A stretch of DNA of 64,000 nt from Spirometra erinaceieuropaei (Eukaryota; Platyhelminthes; Cestoda; Diphyllobothriidea; Diphyllobothriidae), in assembly GCA_902702965.1 (NCBI GenBank), contig CACRXP010000399.1:318655-382654 (forward strand), read 5' to 3'. Under the pieces are notes generated by a model. That model was given only the letters and a program-made list of their open reading frames with translations, had not been told where the DNA came from and did no database searches. This document shows positions 55,799 through 64,000 of this stretch, one piece after another. Position 1 is the first letter of the stretch, and the number at the start of each line of letters is the position of its first letter. Both the position numbers and the translations under genes were made by a program.

Positions 55799-56560
55799 TT
55801 GAGGCTGTCCGCATATATATACGCCATCCCCATCATCAAGCAAAGCAAGCGCCGAGTGAACAGACGACGGCCACAAGAAGAACAACCCGAAGTCTGGAGG
55901 GCTATTCCTTACATTAAAGGAGTCTCCGAAGCGGTTTCAAGACTGCTACAACCCGCCAGTGTAGGTATTGCCCATCGACCCCAGGCAACAATTCGTCGCC
56001 GTTTGATGCAACCCAAAGACATACTGCCACCCACTGAAACCTCAGCAGTTGTCTATCAAATACGTTGTAAGGATGGACACTGCAAGTACGTTGGGGAAAC
56101 CGGACGGAAATTGCAGACCCGCCTACATGAGCACAAACTGGCAACACGGAGACTAGACCCAAACTCACAGCTTGCGGCTCACATCGGAGAAACTGGTCAC
56201 AGTTTTGATTTTCAAGGAGCAGCCGTCATAGGCAGGGGCACCTCAAGGACTGAGCGTCTCACTCTTGAGGCTTGGTACTCAGATGCCAACTCCATCAACA
56301 GGCATCTAGACCTTACTTCGGCCTATAAAGTCTTACGTCACTTCATACACCGTGACGAAGACAAGACAATCACACGGAGCCTAAGAATGCCGAGCAAACA
56401 CGGCCTGTCGACCACTTCACCCAAAAGGGGAAAGCAAACGCAACCAACCCCAATTGAGGTGACGACACGTATTACAGGAGGCCACAAACATTCACAGGCG
56501 ACGGCCAGTAGGCCGAGGCAGAGAAGGAAGAAAAAAATCGATCAGCCCAGGGCCAACTAA
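55799..56560 (+). CDS. orphan PLE GIY-YIG endonuclease ORF (5'-truncated)
   Basis: The frame opens in the PLE connector (RAIPYIKGVSEAVSRLL at about 55898, then VGIAHRPQATIRRRLMQP) and contains a complete GIY-YIG nuclease: SAVVYQIRCKDGHCKYVGET (about 56041-56100), RKLQTRLHEHK, an AAHIGETGHSF block and LEAWYSDANSINRH with the catalytic Glu and Asn. A basic Ser/Thr/Gln-rich tail of about 70 residues ends in KKKID. No stop or frameshift interrupts the 253-residue frame, and the key GIY-YIG residues are present. RT is absent and the first 20 residues come from other sequence. It is most likely a truncated insertion rather than a host gene. Confidence 0.65.
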   Translation: MRLSAYIYAIPIIKQSKRRVNRRRPQEEQPEVWRAIPYIKGVSEAVSRLLQPASVGIAHRPQATIRRRLMQPKDILPPTETSAVVYQIRCKDGHCKYVGETGRKLQTRLHEHKLATRRLDPNSQLAAHIGETGHSFDFQGAAVIGRGTSRTERLTLEAWYSDANSINRHLDLTSAYKVLRHFIHRDEDKTITRSLRMPSKHGLSTTSPKRGKQTQPTPIEVTTRITGGHKHSQATASRPRQRRKKKIDQPRAN

Positions 56561-56700
56561 TGCGGCAGTCTATTCAAAAATGCTGATCGATTTCTTCACT
56601 TGACGCTTTGACAATGTACAGCAGCCCCAGCTCTTCGAAACGTCAGCCAGAAAAGTCCCCCTATCCGGTGAGCAATTCATTCTCCTCAGATTACAGACTG
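55800..56700 (+). mobile_element. Penelope-like element 3' end
   Basis: This contains the ORF above and a tail with CAGCTCTTCGAAACGTCAGCC at about 56627-56647, a partial hammerhead lacking a clear CTGATGA box. It begins exactly where the homology of block B3 ends. Confidence 0.7.
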
Positions 56701-57363
56701 CCGCAGTTTTTATCTGGACTTTGGACTTTTTTGCATGTTTAGCAGAGTGCTGCGTCTAAATATCAGATCCTATTCAAGCAGCAGTGACTTGGTAATCAGT
56801 TCTTTGCCTATGCACCATTTTTTACTTTATACTTAAAATGATGACGTAGGTAATCGTCCTTTAATTCTAGAATATGTGAAGTCCTGAGACATACTACGTC
56901 AGGCTGCTTACACTCCTTTCCCTATGCTGCTGAATATCGTTGTTTTGTTAACGCCCAATATGTTGTTTCAATATTCTATCATCAGTAATGCTACCGAAGA
57001 GGTCATACTTATTTGGTCATCCAACCAGAGGACAAGTACACATGATTAGTTTGTAACAATCGTTCTTCTAACTTTTTCAATGTCAATTTGCAGTAAATTC
57101 TTTATCCCTCTTAAACTTGACCGAAACAGAAAGAGATGACATTTTTATTGCAGCCATCAGTTTGCTTGTAATTGTCAACATGGAAATTCTCGCAGACATT
57201 TCTTTCTCTTCCTTGTTTGTTTGAAATATGATTATTTGTTTATATGCACAGTATTTTCGTACATTCCTAAAGGAAATTATTCATTTCATATAATTTATAA
57301 CAGCTGACCCCAATACAGTATGTTAATCTTTGCAACTACTGTCTCACACCTATGCTCCTGCAG

Positions 57364-57541
57364 AGCATCACATGCAGTTTACGTCAACAAATGTGAAAAT
57401 ATGCATTGCAGAAAACGCTACTGTGATGCTGACTCTTGTTTGGATGTCAATAAAATAATATGTAAAACTGTCGATTGCTATAAAATAAAACTTTTGATAA
57501 AAGTCATTTTTGATAGCAGGAGTACTACACATATTTAATAA
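57364..57541 (+). CDS. candidate terminal exon of a Cys-rich small protein
   Basis: A pyrimidine-rich acceptor (CACCTATGCTCCTGCAG) precedes an open frame with seven cysteines spaced C-x4-C-x4-C-x4-C-x7-C-x4-C after VYVNKC, then a stop at 57536-57538 that overlaps an AATAAA polyadenylation signal. Regular C-x4-C spacing is unusual for chance sequence. No signal-peptide exon was found upstream on the plus strand, so the gene is incomplete. The family is unknown. Confidence 0.35.
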
Positions 57542-58757
57542 ATGACATGTCTTCAGGTTGGTGATGTTAATTTTAACATAACGTCCGTGTCTTGAGCGGA
57601 TACAACTGTCTAGTGATGTCTTTCACAATCTTTTGCACGTCTGAGCAAGCATTTTTCAAAAAACTCCAGATGGTTATTCTGTTTCGCGAAAATTCCGTTC
57701 AAATCATTGATTCTGTTTAAAGGATATCAAACTAGTACCATTTTAGTTTATCTAACATTATGAAATGCGAAAGATATTATTGCTGCATGTATATTTTATA
57801 TAAAAAACGCTTACTTATTTGTTGCCTTCTTGAACTTGTTACGTTAGACCTGAATGAATTGCATAACGTGTCTCAAATGTTTCAGTAGCTGACATTTTAC
57901 CTCTAAAAACTGAACCTATTTGAAAGGGTAAATAATGTTTACTTCACTTAAGGGACAGTTTGTTTATGACTTATGAAAGCAAAGGCCCATCAGATGATTT
58001 TCCGCTGCTACCCAAAACCCTTCTGTGGAAATTTACAAATGCCTACATCCAGCCTAGCGTCACGCAGTTATTCGTCCAAAGGACTGGTTTGCTTCACGTA
58101 GACCGAAGCTCGGTTCTGTTCATTAACCCAAGTATGGCAATTGCCTTTAGTATTCCTTTTCGCATTTCTCACTAATTATTTGTAAATGTGTTTTTAGTAA
58201 TAGCCTCTGAAACGTCCTTTTATTGAAAATGATCATGAGCAGCTAGCAAAACTATCCATTTTTTATAACCTATGCACAGCTACTAAGGCTATTTGTTGAC
58301 AGGTACGGAATAGCAATTTTAAACCTAACATATTCCCGCGTATAAATAATGTGGACATTTGGGGATAGTGACCAACCATTGTCTTTCGTTAATTTAGAAA
58401 CAGACGGACGGCTTTGCCGTAGGTACCAAATAGTCAAGTCTAATGCCTTTTTGAAGTCATCCCATTTGTTATTTGAGCTACCAGATCGCGTGTTGGGACT
58501 GATGTTTGTTAACATCAAGTAGCTTGCGTCTGCTTGAATAAGTCGCAGTATTAATTACTATTTTTTCTTTGAAACGCAGATATGGAGCACCACTTTCTAC
58601 TAGCAGATAGTCACATGCAGTTAATAACGCAAGTCTTGCAAGGACGCTGTTCAAGTTATTCCTGCAACATAATTATTTGTGACGGAAAGAAACGAAATTA
58701 TGGCGATCGGAAATACGCAATGGTAGAAATGAAGCTCCCAATCGCAGCCGACAAGTT
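57542..58757. other. spacer, one possible exon
   Basis: No clear gene was recognised. At 58580-58757 a good acceptor (TTTTTTCTTTGAAACGCAG) precedes an open frame with three cysteines that runs into a SINE at 58760. It could be an exon but has no partner. Confidence 0.25.
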
Positions 58758-58759
58758 AA

Positions 58760-58930
58760 CATGCCCGTAGCCCAGTGGGTAGAGCCGTTAGACCTTTAAA
58801 TAACAGATCGCGAGTGCGAGCCCCAGATGTTCTACACTGCGTGGTCGGGTATGACTGAATGACGACAGCCAATAACACAGAAGTGTACATTACCGTTTCA
58901 CATGTCTTTGTAGGTTTGAAGATTGCGGCT
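58760..58930 (+). repeat. tRNA-derived SINE
   Basis: The head at 58762-58830 has GTAGCCCAGTGGGTAGAG (A-box like) and GCGAGTGCGAGCCCC (B-box like). GATGTTCTACACTGC and GGGTATGACTGAATGAC follow, the start of the shared SINE body, which is truncated after about 100 bp. Confidence 0.7.
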
Positions 58931-61200
58931 ATATAATGCGCCCCTGTGTGGTTGTTCGTTTGCGCCAAAGCGAGCCCTTAGTCACAGCGGGACGAATGAA
59001 TTCCATAGAAGCGTTTGGTGGGTGTCTCGCTCTCCGCCACAAAATAGTATTTTTGCGATCATGCCTACCAATTCTATGTAAATATTTTACTAACTGATGA
59101 CATTTGCAGCATGTGACCTTATGAAAGTTAAGCCCGCTAGAATGAAATCAATTAAAATCCTGTCTCTCTTTCTTGATGGCATCAAAGCAACCTCAAAAAT
59201 ATCAAGAATATCATGAGTTCTTGAGTAATTGTTTTGGAATTTATCCTTAGAATGTCGGTGATTGATAACCGCAATACACCAATTTTTAAAGAACATGCAG
59301 CTAAAAACTTAACTAAAACACGTTTGTAAACAATATTTGTATTTTCATATTTATTTATTTTTTGCATAAAAGACAGCTCATACATATGGCAACAAAATCT
59401 AATAAATTACAATCACTTTACTTACGTTCTCGAAATGTTGACCTATCGAAAAATGGCAATTGGAAGCAAAAAAAACTTTTGTATTTCTTTAATGCCTTTA
59501 AATTTTTCAAATCCTTTCTTAATTTGCGTAGATGTTGAACCTATTAATAAATGTCAGCCCGAAAGTGATTTACAATCATTCGAAAATATTGGTCCATTTC
59601 ATGAGTGAGGTCATCAACTGTGCATATGAAGTTTACTTTAGTATGACCGTCTTTTAAAACAACAACATTATATGCCGTATGAAATGGTGTGTTTGTTATG
59701 TCAGTCCTTTTTTGGTACAATAGGTTTTTATCTTACCACTCGCAGATACGATTGCAAGACGACTGTTCATGATGTTTACAATATTTATTAGCATCGTTAT
59801 TTTCAGTGGGCATTTGATTTGTTGCGTCTGCAAACGTCAGTAACGTTTATACTTTACTGCTACTTACAACTAAATTGCTTGGCACGCGGTTTAAAAGCGG
59901 CATTGAAATGCTGATGGTCTTCCCTGTATAGCCACCTACCTGAACTACTGCTGCCTGCAGTCAAACCGCCTGTCATTTTGGCTACGGAGAACAAAATGAG
60001 ATTTCAAGCTGGCTTCGTTTATATTCAAACTTTAGATTTTTACGTCTTCGACGGAATGCCCATCCAAAATATCAGTTCCTACTCAACCAGCTGTGACCTC
60101 GTAATCCGTTGCTTGCCTAGTTAGTATTGTTTACTTAGTGTTCAATATCAGGACGTAGGAAATCATTATTAAGCTCTAGAATATGCGAAATTCTGAACCC
60201 GGCCTCGTACCCTTTCTAAACGTAGTGTTGCGTAAAACGCTTTGCGTAATTTTCTGAATATCGTTAATGCCTGCCAACTGGCACTTTTAAACTCACGGTC
60301 GTAATTTAATCCTTGTATTGGGATATATTACCGAAACCGGTAATATGTTAGCAGGCATGCAATTAAATAACAAGTCAAAGTACATACGTCTTCGTAAGCT
60401 ATATTTTGCAAATATATCCGCACAAACAGTGATTATTGCTAAAAAGCGGAGATGAGGATCCCGCTTTGGCGCATAATGTATTCAACCAATCGACAATTGT
60501 CTTTCCATTCAAAATAAATGCGTGTTACAAGTCAATGCGATCGTAAATAATTGTGAAAAGGGGAAAATGGAAGACGGAAGAGAACCATATTTTAGCAGAA
60601 AAAACGTAAATCCAAAAAACGAAAGGATTGTTACCCATCGGTTAACGACGGAAACTATCTTTGACCAAATTATTCCGGAAATAAATAACTGCGTTTCTCA
60701 AACATATGCAACAAAGTTAATGATATTAAACGAAACTGCCACATTTAAACCGACACTGTTATTTCAACGGATGATGCATTTCGAAACATACTAATTAGAA
60801 TCTGCAAGGGAGGCTATATTCCACACAATGATTAAAAATCTCTGACATTCTCCATCAATAACCTCCAGTGCAAAAAATGTCTACTATCAAAATAGTGTCA
60901 CAGGAGCAAGCGCTTCTGTATTCCAGGAAACATAAGAATATTTTTTTACTGCTATGCGAAAAACGTCTTGCAAAGCAACTACAAACATACTGCATTATTT
61001 ATATTTTACTAACGATAACTATCACTAATTGCATGCGACAACTCGTACGCATGTAATTTAAATGTGGCAAATTAGTAAAAAACATTAAAAATAAAGGCTT
61101 ACAAGCACTGCAGAGCCCGTACACAGTCGAGCCTTCCGAGGTAACCGGGGTGAGTGCTGGATGGTCTGTGCTGATACAGCGATGACACTCATTCTAAACG
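58930..61200. other. AT-rich spacer
   Basis: No gene or element was recognised. A 90-residue open frame at 60522-60794 starts with GTG, has no splice or promoter context and no known motif. Confidence 0.4.
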
Positions 61201-61316
61201 GTAAACGAGATGAAAAAAGGTTATTTAAAGAAGTCAAGTGCAATTAAAATTTTCGTGCTTAGTTTGTTGAGTCGCTTTTTTAAGAACGCATTAAATTTAC
61301 GACTTTGTGTACTTAC

Positions 61317-61505
61317 AGTACTGTTTGCGTAAAAAACGGCCACGAATCCTCCTAGTGTTACCCAATCCGTGCATTCTTCGTATGTACATGTGAGAACACC
61401 GCCGGACGCACTGCACTGGTCCATTTCTAATTTCATATCTCGGCCCATGCAATATTGTTCTGCATACACTTGTCTAAGGCACCAAACTATAATGAACCAG
61501 AACAT
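61317..61505 (-). CDS. first exon of a small secreted Cys-rich protein
   Basis: On the minus strand an ATG at 61505 opens a 63-codon exon ending at a consensus donor (AGTACT/GTAAGT). Residues 1-15 (MFWFIIVWCLRQVYA) are a good signal peptide. The mature start has four cysteines (EQYCMGRDMKLEMDQC, then LTCTYEEC). A TATA box lies 33 bases before the ATG. The exon ends in phase 0; no downstream exon was identified with confidence, so the fold cannot be named. Confidence 0.45.
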
Positions 61506-61537
61506 TGTTTTGCCTGATCATGTTGCTTTGCACAACC

Positions 61538-61545
61538 TATTTATA
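61538..61545 (-). promoter_or_regulatory. TATA box of the secreted-protein exon
   Basis: TATAAATA on the minus strand lies 33 bases before the ATG at 61505, the same compact layout as the Ly6-like gene. Confidence 0.45.
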
Positions 61546-61559
61546 CCGTAGGAGTTTTT

Positions 61560-62560
61560 GAAAGAAAAGATACAATTTTAGGGAAACTTTTTAAGTCCAA
61601 CTACGCGCAACATAAGACAAAAGCAGGGGCTCCATCTACATTGCGTCAATATTCATGCATTTTTCGGCGTGGCCATTATCAGGGTAACCGTAGAAATTGT
61701 GCCGCATTGTTTATTTCGCGGAAAGTCTGTACATATTTTATACCATGCTATCCTTTGATGTACCTTGCTTATTGGGTTGGCAGGCAAGCGTCGGTTCTCT
61801 GTAAAATTTGTAAAAATGCTAAAACGAAATTTCCTTAATTTTCAAAACATTAAAGTTTAAGCACGCAAATCCATTTGCATCTGTTACTATAAGAATCAAA
61901 TGAGAATATTAATCGAAGTATAATAACGAAATATATTTTCTGCACATATTTCCATCTAAAATGCAACAAATGTATGTGACAAGTTGTTCGCTATGTAATG
62001 CAACCTATTTACTATCAATCTGAGGTGAAGTATTTGCTCAGGCGTTCCCAAAGATCACTTTCTAGGGCGTTGACGGACAGCGTTCTGCTTAGAAAAAAGC
62101 ATAATTTTACAGCCGATGCAAAAGCTCCTTGAAATAGATACAAGGCGATTATTATATCTTAGATGAAATAACGTACATCTTCCATGTTTTGGCCAGATGA
62201 TGCCCGCCGAATTTTAGGATGTAAATATGTTCGGAACCTGCGATTGTTTGAAGATATAGCAACTTATGCGTGGAAATTTAGTCCTACGAAATAAAGTTAT
62301 TTACCTAGTGATAACACAGCCTTTGTAGATGCGGCGTAGTACAGATTCGAGCTATTTCTAATTATTAACAGATTTTAATTATGGCAAAGCTGGAAGACAT
62401 TCATAACATATATCTCCGAACGCATATTCATGTACCAAATCTAAAATCATTCCCTGAATTGTCTGAACATAAAATGCAATTAACAATTACGAACAATGCC
62501 AATAGAAGCGAAGTTACGAGTCCCAGGAAGCAGTCTGGAAAAAAAGACACGATCGCCGGG
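61560..62560. other. spacer, nothing recognised
   Basis: AT-rich sequence without a recognisable gene, exon or element. Confidence 0.4.
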
Positions 62561-62569
62561 ACAAGAGAT

Positions 62570-64000
62570 TTATTAGCCTGACGTTCCGAATTCCTATTCG
62601 AAGCAAATATAATGATACGGAGAATCGTTTTAGACGCACCCAAGTACTTCAGCTGCTGAAGTTCTGTCTCAGCACGTATTTCACTTTCGACGGTACAATC
62701 TACGAACAGGTGAAGGACACACCAATGGGTTCGCCGATTTCGGGGTTCATCGCCGAAGCCGTTCTGCGACAGTTAGAATCGCTGGTCTTCCAACACCAAA
62801 AAGCGAAGTTCGCGGTCCGGTATGTGGATTATACCTTCGTCATTATCGACCGGGATCAACTGCTGACATTCCAAGAACATCTCAACGCCGTCTTCCCGGA
62901 CATTCAATTTACGATGGAGGTGGAAGAAAACAACCAGCTGGCATTCCTGGATGTCCTCGTATGCCGCAAGGATTGCGGTGGACTAAAGACCAAAAGTGTT
63001 CAGCAAAGCGACAAATACGATGCAAGTACTGCACTTCAACAGTAACCACCCAATCAGCCGCAAACGCAGTTGTGTCAGGACGCTCTATCGGCGTGTAGAA
63101 ACGCACTGCAGTGAGCCGGAAGACAAATTGCTGAACTACAATACCTCCGACGGGTCTTCAAAGCCAATGGCTACCCGTGCAACTTCGTCGACCGGTGCAT
63201 ACGCAAAAAGGACGAAAGGCCTAACCGCACGTCCACCAAGTCTTGGCGGGCACTTCCGTATGTCAAGAACGTTTCGGAAGTTGTCGGCCGCCTTCTCGCA
63301 GAACTTGGGATTGGAGTTGCAAACAGACCGGAGGCAAACATCAGGCGTCAGTTAATAAAACCGAAAGATATATTACCACGGCAAGAAACGTCTGGAGTCG
63401 TTTATCGGATCTGGCGCACTTGCGCACAAAGCGACTACGTCGGAGAAACCGGAAGACAGCTCCGAACGAGAATGGCCGAACACGCGGCAGCGGTGCGCAG
63501 AAATGACGCCAGCTCTCAAGTGGCGGCTCATTCGACGAGATCCTGCCACACATTCAAATCTGCCGCGGCCTAAATTCTCGCAATAGATGACAACCGCGAG
63601 AGCCGGGAGCTGCTTGATTCATTGTTTACTGGCTCGCAGTTTATTAACAAGTGCAATTATCTTCCCATCCAATACAGGGTGCTGAGACTTCGTCTAGGCG
63701 GAGTAATTGGCTACGCGGGAAGCGCACTAGTGAACACTCTTCCCAACACCCGGGTCAGCGCGTCACATGGTCGAACAATCATCACACCAACATCCAACGC
63801 ACGTGATGAAGTTGCAGCAATTAACGTCGTGAATGTCGGTCATCATGCAACGTGCAACGATCCCTGATGAAGGGGGAGGGGGTGGGGAGCCGTGAATATT
63901 CATAGCTGTGCGGTAGCATGGCTACTGCATCATATAAATACTGCAGCCGCATATGCATGAACCATCCTTATCTGCTTTTGTCTCTGATGGTGGATTCAAG
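62570..64000 (+). mobile_element. Penelope-like element, frameshifted, runs off the window
   Basis: The plus strand encodes LKFCLSTYFTFDGTIYEQVK, DTPMGSPISGFIAEAVLRQL (62710-62775), a catalytic box mutated to YVDYTFVI (about 62821) and LAFLDVLVCRKDCGG. Then, in other frames, come LHFNSNHPISRKRSCVRTLY, a connector, and a GIY-YIG region (63340-63570) with TSGVVYRIW and YVGETGRQLRTRMAEH. The 3' tail (63680-63960) leads into a truncated hammerhead (CTCTGATGGTGGATTC) at the window edge. At its 5' side (62577-62605) is a partial hammerhead in the opposite orientation. The second Asp of YVDD is Tyr, so RT is dead. Confidence 0.8.

Noticed and set aside
60522..60794. 90-residue open frame
   Set aside because: It starts only with GTG, lacks a plausible acceptor or promoter and has no recognisable motif; AT-rich surroundings make chance frames likely.
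1..64000. Bacterial-style operons, CRISPR array or phage
   Set aside because: No closely packed genes, Shine-Dalgarno sites or regularly spaced short repeats exist. The only repeats are retroelements, SINEs and segmental duplications, and genes have introns.

Overview
This is eukaryotic nuclear DNA: split genes with GT..AG introns, sparse coding sequence, AT-rich spacers and a heavy load of decayed retroelements. The dominant element is a family of Penelope-like retroelements (PLEs: RT plus GIY-YIG endonuclease) whose terminal repeats carry hammerhead-ribozyme-like motifs. Fragments of CR1/Jockey-like and RTE-like LINEs, tRNA-derived SINEs, a Merlin transposon, a Tc1-like relic and a fold-back element are also present. 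Together with an expanded beta-1,4-galactosyltransferase locus and small cysteine-rich secreted genes, this suggests a parasitic flatworm, possibly a large-genome tapeworm of the diphyllobothriid type. The phylum is an inference; no rRNA or other diagnostic gene is present.

Layout. 1-8 kb: PLE tail, fold-back element, a minus-strand CR1-like LINE (3.1-5.3 kb) and a broken PLE (6.2-8.1 kb). 8.1-16.1 kb: duplicated blocks, a dimeric SINE and a damaged copy of a cysteine-rich secreted gene. 16.4-24 kb: PLE-rich, including one PLE with an uninterrupted reading frame (18.97-21.21 kb) joined to an inverted partial copy, plus SINEs and an RTE fragment. 27.8-33.3 kb: a Tc1 relic and a complete two-exon beta-1,4-galactosyltransferase gene (30.96-33.24 kb) with an inverted pseudo-exon nearby. 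33.4-38.7 kb: further copies of the duplicated blocks, scrambled and interrupted by a PLE. 42.6-47.1 kb: inverted galactosyltransferase remnants around a PLE fragment, an RTE 5' portion and another PLE. 47.9-55.8 kb: second copies of the blocks, including the best copy of the cysteine-rich gene (52631-51364, minus). 55.8-64 kb: an orphan GIY-YIG PLE end, two candidate small secreted-protein exons, low-complexity spacer and a last PLE running off the window.

The most notable biology is a small modular secreted or surface protein family. The minus-strand gene at 51.4-52.6 kb has four exons whose phases all agree: a signal peptide, two phase-1 exons with identical C-x6-C-x15-C-x3-C spacing, and a last exon with CC-x4-C followed by a hydrophobic tail. 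This resembles a Ly6/CD59-like (three-finger) GPI-anchored protein with a duplicated module. Its pieces recur at 15.1-16.0, 35.3 and 38.4-38.7 kb within the duplicated blocks, in various stages of decay. All assignments come from reading the sequence alone; no searches were run.
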